DNA of 36,694 bases from Chloromonas sp. AAM2. Taxonomy: Eukaryota; Chlorophyta; Chlorophyceae; Chlamydomonadales; Chlamydomonadaceae. Positions within the stretch are counted from its first letter, which is position 1. Each line of letters begins with the position of its first letter. Shown one piece after another: positions 22,901 to 32,087 of this stretch. Location: assembly GCA_004335635.1 (NCBI GenBank), contig QAXH01005108.1:27432-64125 (forward strand), written 5' to 3'. The position numbers and the translations under genes were made by a program. The notes below the pieces were generated by a model. That model saw only the letters and a list, made by a program, of their open reading frames with translations, was not told the DNA's origin and did not search any database.

Positions 22901-25900
22901 ATGAAACTGTATGGCCTGGGCGCTGCTGTACAATTCGCACACATTACCGAATGGTCAGCCTGCCACTCCGCCTAGTTGCCAATCACATGCAAATCATGCA
23001 CCCAAGTGAGTGCATGACCTGCGCGCCCCATGCACACACGTGCTTCAAGCCCCGCGCAAACCATGGGCCTGTGCGCCCCATGGATACATGGACAACTGCC
23101 AACTACCAGAACTGCCAACTGCCATGACAGCGTGACTTGCACACGTTAGCATTAGCTAAGACAAAACACCTAAGCTCAGGAACCCTGAGGCGACACAACG
23201 ACCTTGCCGCACCTCCAGATCCGCCACGATCATCTGCCCCGGCCCCAGGCGCCCCTTGGCCACCACATTCTCGGGCTCCACCATGACGTTGTTCAGGACG
23301 CCGACCTCAGAGGCCACGTAAATCATGTCGTCCTTGGTGCGCCAGAAACGGGCGGGACGAAGGCCGTTGCGGTCAAGGCGGGCACCAACCTGTACAGGCA
23401 CAGGAAGAGCAGGGAACACTCAACAAGGAGTATGGGACATGCGCATCCAGAACTCTTCGAGTATGTGGCAACCAAGGCCGAAATGGTGCACCCTGCGTCA
23501 GCGTGAGTCGAGCACATGCTTTGCTTTGCATATGGTAAGCAACAAACTCTGGGCTTGCATGGTGATGACTGGGATGGTAATGTTGTCAACGTTTGTCTGT
23601 GATTTCTTCATGTAGCACCTTTGCATTCAGTTTCTGTTCAGTTTCCTGGGCTTGTGAGGCGGCCTGCCATCTTCCTAGACCCATTGAGATCTACGTTCGG
23701 TACAAGCACACCTGTCAACCTCTACCCTGTGCCAATGCCACGGGCCCTTGCCCACCTTCTTTCCGTCGCTGAACACCAGCAGTGCGGGCCCATCCCAGCC
23801 CTCCTGCAGGCCCTCGTAGTACTCGTAAAAGTCAACGACCTGAAAGTACGTGGAGCGCACGTGAAGGAAATGCATGTGAGGCACTGCAACCATGTGGCAT
23901 TCGGTATGCAAACTCATGCAAAGAAGGGTACAACGCCAGCATATCCTCTGTCTTGCGCTGGTTCTCACTCTGTTGTGAGTTTTGTCGTGACCATGCATGG
24001 TTTGGTTACTCATCGTCCTCGCCCGAAATGCCCTTTTGCGCAATTGCCTGTTCATGCCTTGTCCTCGGCGCATCTGACCATGCCTGCCTGTTCCTGTCCT
24101 GCATGCCCACATGGCGCGCATCTCCATGCCACCGCCACCCCCCGCGTGCATGCAACCACTCTCTGCCATTTGCTTCCTGCCACCCTGCCATCCCTGCCCC
24201 TTGCCGTCCCTTGCTCCTTACCGTCAGCTAACCCCTGGCCCTCTGCCCCTCTGTTGCCCCTTGCGGGAAAAAATACCACCCCTGCCACCTTGTACCTCCA
24301 GGCACCACACCCTGGCCCGCAGCTGCCATTGTGCCACCACCTTGCTCCCTGCCTCCTGCCCCTCCTTGCCTATGCTGCTCATGCCAGACCCCCCTTCCAT
24401 GCAGACAGGCATCTCCATGCCTTCATGCCCCCTTCCATGCAGATCCATGGCCAGTCCTCACCTCTGGGTACGTCTTCATGAGCTCGGGGTGGTTCCTGTA
24501 CGCCTCTGGCACCAGTAGCATGAGCGCCTCCCCGGGCTCCTTGCCCGTGCGCACGAGCAGCTCAGCTACATTGTCCAGGTTGGCCGAGTCGGAGGCCGCC
24601 TGGTCGCAGAGGGGCAGAAGGGCCTCCTCGCGGCCAGCCCAGATGGGGTGCGTCAGCTCGTGCTCGCGGGATGCTACCCAGTTCAGGTTGCCCTGGAGAG
24701 TGTTGATCTCGCCTGGGGAGGTGTGAACGTAGCACAGGAGTGACGGGCGAGTGTGAGGGGCGGGAGACAGCAGTGGATATGCATCCTCTTACATGATATG
24801 GATATGCTTAGATGCGTAGATACGACGGGTCAAGCAGGGAAAGTACAACATGACCACCGGAGCCATGCTTTATGACCATGCAGTCACTTTTGCGTTGCGA
24901 AAAGCTCGAGCCGTACCACCGCCCTCCATCGCACATCATCCCACGTGCGGGGCCAGCCTTCCCCATGCCATGCAGGTTTGCTCAGCTTTGTGGCCTGAAC
25001 ATAGACGACCATATGCAGCAGAGGCAGCCCATGCCCACATTCACCCACCGTTGTGTCCCAGCACACGCATGGGCTGCGCCAGCGGCCACTTGGGTGTGGT
25101 GTTGGTGGAGAAGCGGCGATGGTAGATGGCGAAGGCGGTCTCAAAGGCGGGGTCCTGGAAGTCCAGGAAGAACTGACCCACAACCACGGCACGCAACATA
25201 CCCTGCAGGAACGGCATGCAACACCATGCGTGAGCGGCGAGCATGATAAGCAATCCATGCAGCATACCCTGCAGGAACAGCACAGACTGCAACTGTGAAG
25301 TTGAACACGGCCCCCATGCCCTGGTCATGTGCCCAGAATGTGTTGCAGTACAAGCGCAATGATGTGAGCCCCATTTGAGCTGCCGTTCTCAACCATCTGA
25401 AGGGTTGACATGGCCCCATTGAAGACCACAGCAAAGAATAAATCCGTCTAATGTGCCCCTAATCTCCACAAAGCGCTAGTCTCAGCCGCGCCTTGGGCAT
25501 TGAGCTGTTTACACACCCAGCCCTCAGCAACCTGTGTTCTGCTCGATACTTGGCCATGCACTACTGCACCCATGCTGCATACCAGATGTGAGCCGGAGCC
25601 TTGCATGACCGCAGCCCGGCTGCATGCACCGGCTGCATAACCAGCCCTGAACAACCCTTTGCTCAACAGATGGTTGGTATCCCTCGTGAACCCTTGTAAC
25701 CACAGCGTGAGCTCATACAGAAGTTTGTGAGATTATACAATCCTAGAAAGGTTTGTATGCATGGCTGTATGTCGTGGCTGCATGCATCAGCTGCTTGCCC
25801 TGACTGCATGCATCAACTGCATGCAGTGGCTGCATACACACCTTGTAAATGATGGTGCGGGTGGAAAGCGAGCAAGTGTAGAAGTCAAAGACCTTATCCT

Positions 25901-27235
25901 GAGGCAGACGGGTCCTCTTTTCCTTCTCCACCAGCTTGCGCACGATGAACAGCTCACGCTCCAATTCGTCACCCACCATACCCTGCTTTCCCTCAACAAT
26001 GATCTGCCAGATGCGGGGCTGGGTGGCCTTGGCAAAACGGCCAACGACTTCGTGCTTGACTGGCACCGAACGCCATGCAAGCAGCTTGAGGCCTTCGCGT
26101 GCCACAACCTCCTCGTAGATCTTCTTACATTCTGCCTCAATCTTGTCATCGTTGGGCATGAAAATCATGCCAACACTGCAGGGCAAGACACCATGAGCAT
26201 GGCTTGTTGGCATGCCAAGATGCTCATGAGCATGTGAGTAGAGCTGCAAGGTGGTCAACGTCTACTTCCTTACCCTTACCAAACCTAACTTAACCCTGAC
26301 AGTGAAAAGCTGTTTGTGGCGCTGCATGGGAGATGCTTACCCTGCTGTGGCCTCATTGAGCTGTGGCACATCCTTCTTCAGCAGCTTCCAGGGAATCTGT
26401 GTCATGAGGCCTGAGCCATCGCCTGAATCGTTGTCAGCTGAGCATGCGCCACGATGCTCCATACATCCCAGGGCTTGCAAAGCCTTCGCACAAGCACAGG
26501 CACATAGACGCGCGCGTGATGTGTCCATCGTCTGTTTTGAATAGTCGTAGGAGTCTTATAAGGTTAGGGCTGCTGTACTGCTGACTTACCTGCTGCACGA
26601 CGGTGTGGCTTTTGAGGTTCTTCAGGCTGGCGATGAAGCCCACCTGCGAACAGCGCAACGCATCCATTAGCCCCATGCCACTCACTGCGCTGTGAGAGCG
26701 AAAGTCTGCGCTTAGATGCGCGCAAATGCAAGTCCAGGGCTTACCCCGCATGCATCCCTTTCCTGCAGGATGACCTCCAGGTCGGCGACGCGGTTCACAT
26801 CGGACCTTGGCGCCTCTGCGACCTCCACGGGCACATCAGTGGCTGCCGCTGAGGCTACGACGCTGAGGGATCGCTGCGGTCTCTGACGTAGCAGCACGTG
26901 AGGGTGTGTTTGCGGCACGGAGGCGCTAGAGGCCACCGCAGGGCCTTGAACATTAACATCCTGCAGTAAGCATAACATTTTCATGCATGATGGATGCCAA
27001 GAACGCAAGATCGCCAAAAAGTTGCCAGTCTGGCCAGTCTGGGGCCCTGGATGCGTGGCGCCTTGACATGGCCCAGGACTGTTTGTGCTGGCCGCGCATG
27101 CGTATTCACCTTTGCTACACGATTGCGAGAGCGCCTAGGGATGGGTGCTGGCGTAGGAGCGCTGGTGCGCCTCTGAACTGAACCGATGTCTGGGGCTGCG
27201 GACAGGCCTCCCCGGCCCAAAGCGCGAGCGTCCAT
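12233..27235 (-). CDS. GSF1: Ferredoxin-dependent glutamate synthase (Fd-GOGAT), plastid
   Basis: Complete gene of 30 coding exons; all 29 introns are GT-AG and all phases agree, giving 4911 nt or 1636 residues, the usual size of plant and algal Fd-GOGAT. The enzyme converts L-glutamine, 2-oxoglutarate and reduced ferredoxin to two glutamates in the plastid stroma, completing the GS/GOGAT cycle. Visible hallmarks: a basic Ser/Ala-rich leader; ERDAC|GVGF, where Cys113 is the expected catalytic N-terminal Cys after processing; [53 protein letters not shown]; [3Fe-4S] cysteines C1252, C1258 and C1263 in [15 protein letters not shown]; and a Gly-rich C-terminal domain. There is no NAD(P)H/FAD beta-subunit part: the protein ends after the alpha domain ([14 protein letters not shown]), so it is the ferredoxin type, not NADH-GOGAT. 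Start codon: Met at 27235, or an in-frame Met six codons upstream (27253). Confidence 0.97.
13981..14184. repeat. 33-bp tandem repeat in Fd-GOGAT intron 26
   Basis: Six copies begin with TTGCCTGACA at 13981, 14008, 14041, 14074, 14119 and 14152, followed by varying numbers of ATAATC. Spacing is 27, 33, 33, 45 and 33 bp; the changes are multiples of six. Confidence 0.93.
16264..16336. repeat. ~15-bp GTGTGCYGGTACGACA repeat
   Basis: Four imperfect copies of CAGTGTGCYRGTACGA in the intron between Fd-GOGAT exons 22 and 23. Confidence 0.85.
16952..16988. repeat. ATC microsatellite
   Basis: Imperfect (ATC)n tract directly downstream of the donor of Fd-GOGAT exon 21, beginning a few bases into the intron. 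Confidence 0.85.
17150..17330. repeat. Composite dispersed repeat in Fd-GOGAT intron 20
   Basis: The part at 17150-17235 resembles 1300-1395 (shared GTTCCACTTGTG, GACGATACAG, then a CA-rich stretch and CTGATGAG/TTGATGCA). The part at 17285-17325 resembles 8788-8830 (shared AGCTGCAGTACC, TGGGTT, GACCATG, AAGCCATGT). The two halves are found separately in introns of the p25-alpha gene, so this looks like two old dispersed elements side by side. No coding capacity or terminal repeats are seen. Confidence 0.6.
20402..20440 (-). repeat. Degenerate copy of Fd-GOGAT exon 14 end
   Basis: On the minus strand AAGGCAGGCAGC..TGC..CTCACAGACAG|GTGCG copies the end of exon 14 (20575-20620), 165 bp into the following intron. 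It has CAG changed to TAG and a 7-bp deletion between two TGC triplets, so it cannot be translated, but its donor dinucleotide is intact. Confidence 0.8.
21697..21733. repeat. 11-bp tandem repeat
   Basis: Three exact units of GTACAATCTAA plus a partial fourth, in Fd-GOGAT intron 11. Confidence 0.93.
21765..21956. repeat. Two adjacent ~21-bp tandem repeats
   Basis: First array: about four to five units built on TTTGCCATGTGAGCAG (21769-21856). Second array: CCCTACTCACAGGCATGGTAA at 21865, 21886 and 21907, then two truncated units to 21956. Both are in Fd-GOGAT intron 11, which is nearly all repeat. Confidence 0.9.
22123..22220 (-). repeat. 49-bp tandem duplication of exon 11 acceptor
   Basis: Units 22123-22171 and 22172-22220 differ at one base. 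Each contains TTTGCAG|AGTGGTGTTGAGCCCA on the minus strand, the splice acceptor and first codons of Fd-GOGAT exon 11. The true exon starts at 22138 and the copy at 22187. Use of the copy would add 49 nt and break the frame. Confidence 0.93.
23213..27235 (-). other. GSF1: Fd-GOGAT exons 1-9: transit peptide and glutaminase domain
   Basis: Exons (high to low): 27235-27110, 26960-26745, 26643-26590, 26483-26341, 26175-25842, 25202-25049, 24712-24462, 23839-23756, 23389-23213. Exon 1 and most of exon 2 encode a leader rich in Arg, Ser, Ala and Pro with few acidic residues, as in chloroplast transit peptides plus propeptide. The catalytic Cys is the last codon but one of exon 2, so an intron falls between Cys-Gly and Val-Gly-Phe. 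The class-II amidotransferase fold follows: [65 protein letters not shown] and [12 protein letters not shown]. This domain hydrolyses glutamine to ammonia. Confidence 0.95.
25203..25283 (-). repeat. Duplicated acceptor upstream of Fd-GOGAT exon 6
   Basis: GTTCCTGCAG|GGTATGYTGC occurs at the true exon 6 start (25202) and again with its first exonic base at 25268. The 66 nt between are open in the exon's frame (22 codons, no stop), so the distal acceptor would give an in-frame insertion just before [10 protein letters not shown]. Confidence 0.85.
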
Positions 27236-27253
27236 GCTGGCGCAATCAGGCAA

Positions 27254-30200
27254 TTGGCACAGTCAAGTGTTAGAGAGACAAGCGAAAGCTGACTCGTAGC
27301 CGCAAAAGCAAAGCAAAAAAGTCAAAAACGGGAAGCCGTTCTACCACTGTCTACCACTGGTGAGGGTGTGGCAACGTCGCTGTGGACATGCCTTTGCACA
27401 CTGCGCCTGTGGAAGCAGACCCTACCTACCTGAGGGATGGAGGACTGACGAGGCCGTCGTAGGCTCGTAACGCCAACCGCTCTTTGATTGACTCTCTCTT
27501 TGTGACACGTCAGCCTCTCCCTATTGCCCCCTTACTACCAGCTCAATGCAACGTTCCTTTGAGTGCCAACTCAGTGCTCTCATGCCTTGGCAGCCTTGGC
27601 AGGACTGACTACTTAACGTTTGCTTCACCTCTGCATGGTGCTGCCAGTGTCCTCCGCCATGGTCTGCATGTCGACTGGAAGCCATGTCACCACCCCCTCG
27701 TGACGTGCCTGACCATGCCTGCCTGTGCCGGTCCTCCATGCTCACATGCCACTCCCAGCATGCAGCTGCATGCCCAGTCCTAATGCCTGGTTCTTTTACG
27801 TGTTTATTTTCCATGAATCATTCTGTATAAATGTGAAAAATCTTGCGCAAAATAGGCTGGGGTAACCCCTTGAAATTCACATTTATACAGAACGATTCAT
27901 GGAAAATAAACATGTAAAAGAACCAGGCAGTGATGCCTGGTAATGGGAAATAAGGCCCAGAATCTGACATTATCCCGTCAGTCAAGCAGTCTGTTAAACG
28001 CAAAATGCGTACTGTAAGTGGTCAAACTGGTCCTGCAGGTGTCAGCAGGTGACTCTGGCGCCGACCTTGCCATGTATGGTACCGCACGTCTGGTAGTTGG
28101 ATGGGACACCACCAGGAGCTGGATTCCCCTGTGAAAGCAGTGTCATGCTTTGTAGCCGCTGTTGCCTTGTAGGCGCTCTGGGACACCCACACGCTGAAGA
28201 AGACAAGTACTTTAGCAAGCCCGAGACCAGCTTCTGTACAGCTTCTCATCCTATTGTTCTTTTCCACCACTTTTGAGTCTCAAGGCAGAATGCCGGTTAC
28301 AATGCTGATTAGAGTTCTAGGACATGGACATTGAACTGTTAGCCCAGAGTGTGTTGTGCAATAGCCCTTGCAATAGGCATTTCCGTTAATCAGTACATAT
28401 CGCACCATGAACTATGAAGATTCTGGCGTGTGCCAAGAATCATTACTAAAGCTAAGTAAAACTGATTTCTGTTTCTGAGCCTCGACCACCTGGCCGCAGC
28501 CGTCTGGCTTGCACCAATCTGGCTGCTGGCTTCGTTGCATGCTGCACGTAGCACTGCTCTAGTGTTTATCACTTGTACTGTAAAGTTGTCAGCACACGTA
28601 TACCGGGCTTCTCACAGCCGAGCCTCCGGCAGCCTCAGTTGCCAGCCCCCGGTCTGTCCAATAGCTCGGTTCTGCCGACACCAGCAAGCCGACTCCCGCC
28701 TAGCCTTGAGCCAGGTGTGTATAGATTTAGTCGATACCGTCTGCTTTCCTGCCCTTAGTCACTCGATGTATGTCCAACAACCAAATTGCCACGCTCGCTA
28801 ATGTAGGCGATTATGCCTGTGTTATCAGTACAAAGGCTAGACGAGCAGCATTAAGTCACGACATCACTTTGAAGTAGTACGGCTTACGTTTCCAGGAACT
28901 TGTTACACGTGTTCTATTGTCTTGCAGCCATCATCATACTCATCATTATACAGTGGCATGCCGTATTTCCGATCTTCCCAGTATCCTGTCAAGGTTCACA
29001 AACGTCAACCAGTAAGTGGGTGATGGAATGGAATCTGGTCGGATCAAAAGGGACTGTCATCATACTTGGCAAATTGCACCACACCAGGTGGCAGGCAGCT
29101 ACTAAGGTACAGAAAAAACCCTTCAATTGGGCGTCTGCGAATTGTGTGCCTGAGTATTCAAGTGCAAGGCCAGCCCAGAAATAGTTAATATAAAAAGAGA
29201 GTGTAAAAGGCGGTAGCACTACAGGGAGCTTTACTGAGCAACCAGCCGCGGCTCTGAAACAACAATGAATCAACACAGCGTTTATGCACACATGCAGAAC
29301 GAAAGAGAATGAAAGAGGCGGCATGTCATGAAACGTAGATGGATCAAATGATACACTTTCCAAACCCTAACACTTTCAAAAAAAACCACCAACCAAGCCT
29401 AAAGGCGTTAGAACCTCTAAACATTTTTGATCTGCTCGTCACACCCCTCTGACCACGCCTGAACATTTAATAATGCCATCAACATGTCAGGTAGACCTCA
29501 GTAGGCCGGACCAAGTCAGGTTGGCTATCTTCTGAGTCAAAGTGGTTATTGACGTGAAGGTGCCCATGCCCGTCATGGGCTGGCAATGGTGCTGATGCAG
29601 ACAGGCGATGATTCGCAGCATCAACACGGTCCATCATATCCTTAACCCAGCATAAACAGCATTAACCAGGTGGCAGCACCGGCAGCAAAACAGGCGCATT
29701 TGTTTGGCCCTTGCTGGTTTAGTCAACCTTGGAAAACCCTGGTAGAAACCCACAAAGATCAATCAGTTTGGTACAGAGATTCAACAGCTGGAAGGTCGCA
29801 ATTGCACCACCCCAGAGAATGTTGTACAGTGAATGGCACCTCTATTGCCTCTCCTTCCTGCTGTATGCAGAGACACTTCCATTGCCGTGCACAATATACT
29901 GAGTCAGTTCTCGTGAGGCTCTCAGCTAAGCATGACCCTTCCCTATGGCTGATTATGCAGATGCAATAAAGGGGCGCCTCACACGCCTTCACTGTCTAGA
30001 CACATGCCGAAGCGGTTCCACCCACAACCCCATTTTCAAGCCTTTCCTAACCTTTCACCTCCATGCTAGAGCACAGCATTTCAGCACGCATTCACACCAT
30101 CAGCAGGAAAGTCAAGGATAGGTGCGGCCACCTGAGCATGGCCCAGGTGCATTGGCAAAATCTTTCTGTCCAAAACGAAGAGAAAGTCAGAAAACTGAGG

Positions 30201-31105
30201 AAAGGCAGAGAGAGTTGATGGTTTGCGGAAAGAAGTCATGTTGTTGGGATGACTGAGAGGAAGCCAACAAAAGCGATGGTAGCGAATGGAGAACCGGTAA
30301 CCATGATAGCAAGGGCTGATACATCCAGTTGCGTTGGAGCGCTCAAAGAAAGAACGCCCTTCACGCCATATCAACACAATACAGAGCAGCCATGAGCAAC
30401 TGTCTCTTCAATTGAATGCGTGCCATGCAAGTCGAGCAAGCAGTGCATCCAAGAAACCAGAAGAACGCCGGGTGCAAAGCAGACCAAGGGGCCTTGTTCC
30501 TGGGTTAGAGGGTGAGGAAGGCACTGCGAAGGAACGGCAGGTTGCTGATCCCGATCAAGTCACTGCAGAAGTGCAGCCAAGCTGAAGCTTGCTGCTTGCC
30601 AACAGCATCCGCTCAAGGGCGACAATGAACGATGGCATGTGCATACACTCCGACAGCTGTGCAAGCCTTGCTTGAATGTCTCAAACGATCACGCTGGCAC
30701 TACAACAGAGATGCCACAACACAACACAATACCCACAATCCCGAGAGTTTGACTTGCGGCCCACACCATATTGAACCAACTACACGAGAGGAACACAAGC
30801 ACCACATGCCAGCCCCCTGCAGGCAATCTCAAGCATGCGTGTTCCCACCTTCAACGCTGCCTGTTCTGTGACAGAATTGCCAGCCCGACTGGTGCTCAGC
30901 GGTTTGAATCGAGAGTGTCCAACGCACACAGAGCCAAGACCAAACTAGGTCGGATGTGTAATTCAAAGGTTCCACTGTCGCCACCTCTGTCGATGTTCCA
31001 TATCACAACATTATGGAACATATTATTCTGTTGTGTAGGGTGATGGTGCCAATTTATTTCCAACCATCAATGCCATGTCATTGGGCAACTACTTGCCCTG
31101 AACCG
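27254..31105. other. Gene-poor region upstream of Fd-GOGAT
   Basis: This stretch contains the Fd-GOGAT promoter (no obvious TATA box found), a CATG-rich segment at 27709-27780 that resembles one at 24060-24125, a 53-bp foldback and then about 3 kb without a convincing gene. Short open frames here (for example + 28610-28715, Pro/Ser-rich between a CACAG acceptor and a GTGTGT donor; + 30334-30585, basic then acidic; - 30081-30377) were examined, but none is long or recognisable enough to call. Confidence 0.55.
27785..27928. repeat. 53-bp inverted repeat (foldback) with 38-nt loop
   Basis: Arms 27785-27837 and 27876-27928 are reverse complements with two mismatches. The loop is 27838-27875. The element is AT-rich compared with its surroundings. 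It may be a MITE-like snapback element or a small-RNA hairpin; no clear target-site duplication was found. Confidence 0.92.
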
Positions 31106-31429
31106 TCAACCCGCACACATGGAGCTCAACAGGGCGCAGATTTGTTGCCTGCCCTTAGTAACAGCCACGAAATCGAGACCACATATCCTGACATCGGATG
31201 ACGGTGCTATGCAATACGTGTACATGCTTTGATAAGGGTGAGCAGACATGAGGAGCTGAATAAGCGCTGAACAAGTTTGAATGATCGGACGACCAGCTTT
31301 GTGCACCTTATTAAGACTAAAACCACAGTCGCAAACTAGAAATTGTGAAGGTTTGATGCCGGCGCAATTGAAACCACACTTGACTTGCATTGCCCTTGGA
31401 GAACTCAAGGACAAGAAGACTGCAACCAA
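31106..31429 (-). CDS. Cys-containing ORF, possible zinc-ribbon remnant
   Basis: The frame includes VKCGFNCAGIKPSQF then LVCDCGFSLNKVHKAGRP, a C-x3-C...C-x-C arrangement followed by a Gly-Arg-Pro of AT-hook type. The remainder has no clear feature. It may be an exon or remnant of a transposon-encoded DNA-binding protein, but no family is identified, and the start is not supported by a clear context. Confidence 0.25.
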   Translation of the reverse strand: MVAVFLSLSSPRAMQVKCGFNCAGIKPSQFLVCDCGFSLNKVHKAGRPIIQTCSALIQLLMSAHPYQSMYTYCIAPSSDVRICGLDFVAVTKGRQQICALLSSMCAG

Positions 31430-31689
31430 TGGTTGACCTGCAACAGCTTTGGCATGCTATGAATCGCAACACTGACAACTAACACAACAACTTTATCACG
31501 GCCTATCTTGCCCGGATTGGGTGTATGAAGGTGGCTAACACACATGTTTAGCCTGCCAAGGGTTTCCAGCACTCAAACATCACCTCACTACTGTGTGAGG
31601 ACAGGTGGCCTGCACACTGCCTGGCTGCTTGGACTCTCTGGTGGCCAGTATGATGTAACTGAACAGTCTTGGCCCACACTGTGGCGTTG

Positions 31690-31962
31690 CTACTGGGACA
31701 GCTGGTTGGACTTCCACCACTCCAAGAGAGATGTGCCGTCTAGTGTGGTGAAATATCTGAGGGAGAACGTCTGCTTGCATTTGGAGCAATACTTCCTTGG
31801 CTGCCCTACTGGCTTGCCACTGCCATCGGTGTTCAGGGTGATGGTGGAGTCGCCCTGCTCGCCGCAAGCTGTCCGGCCATCTTTGCTGCGCACTCTGGGT
31901 GGCCAGTGTGATGTTAGCAAGTTGGTGGAATCCACGTCCATACGCATGCATTGGCTATGCAC
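31690..31962 (-). CDS. Short Cys/Lys-rich ORF, possible zinc-binding fragment
   Basis: A 90-codon frame downstream of the Ser/Ala-rich gene on the same strand. It contains GSGKPVGQPRKYCSKCKQTF, a Gly/Pro/Arg-rich AT-hook-like stretch next to C-x2-C, then an aromatic end (LLEWWKSNQLSQ-stop). It resembles in style the ORF at 31106-31429; the two may be parts of one decayed element. A segment near 31900-31920 (TGGCCACC..AGAGT on the minus strand) recurs near 31640. Confidence 0.3.
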   Translation of the reverse strand: MHSQCMRMDVDSTNLLTSHWPPRVRSKDGRTACGEQGDSTITLNTDGSGKPVGQPRKYCSKCKQTFSLRYFTTLDGTSLLEWWKSNQLSQ

Positions 31963-32087
31963 CGCGAGGCGTGCAATGGACTGCTAGAGCAGCGATGCAG
32001 GCGATATATAGGAAAGCCTATAGGAGTCACGCTTTATTGACGCACAACGCCTATTGCAACTCATGGTCGGATTGCGGTTGCTGGTGT

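Noticed and set aside
23621..24481. 286-codon plus-strand ORF
   Set aside because: Antisense to Fd-GOGAT exons 7-8 and the CATGCC-rich intron between them. The product is Pro/His/Leu low complexity with no domain, and the opposite strand carries clear GOGAT exons.
12233..27235. NADH-GOGAT instead of Fd-GOGAT
   Set aside because: The C-terminus ends right after the alpha-subunit GXGXG domain. No beta-subunit cysteine clusters or nucleotide-binding motifs follow, and downstream minus-strand sequence does not encode them.
28989..29363. 124-codon minus-strand ORF with hydrophobic stretches and an overlapping plus-strand ORF (28900-29184)
   Set aside because: Both strands are open and neither product is recognisable. 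No convincing splice context or start was found, so no gene was called.
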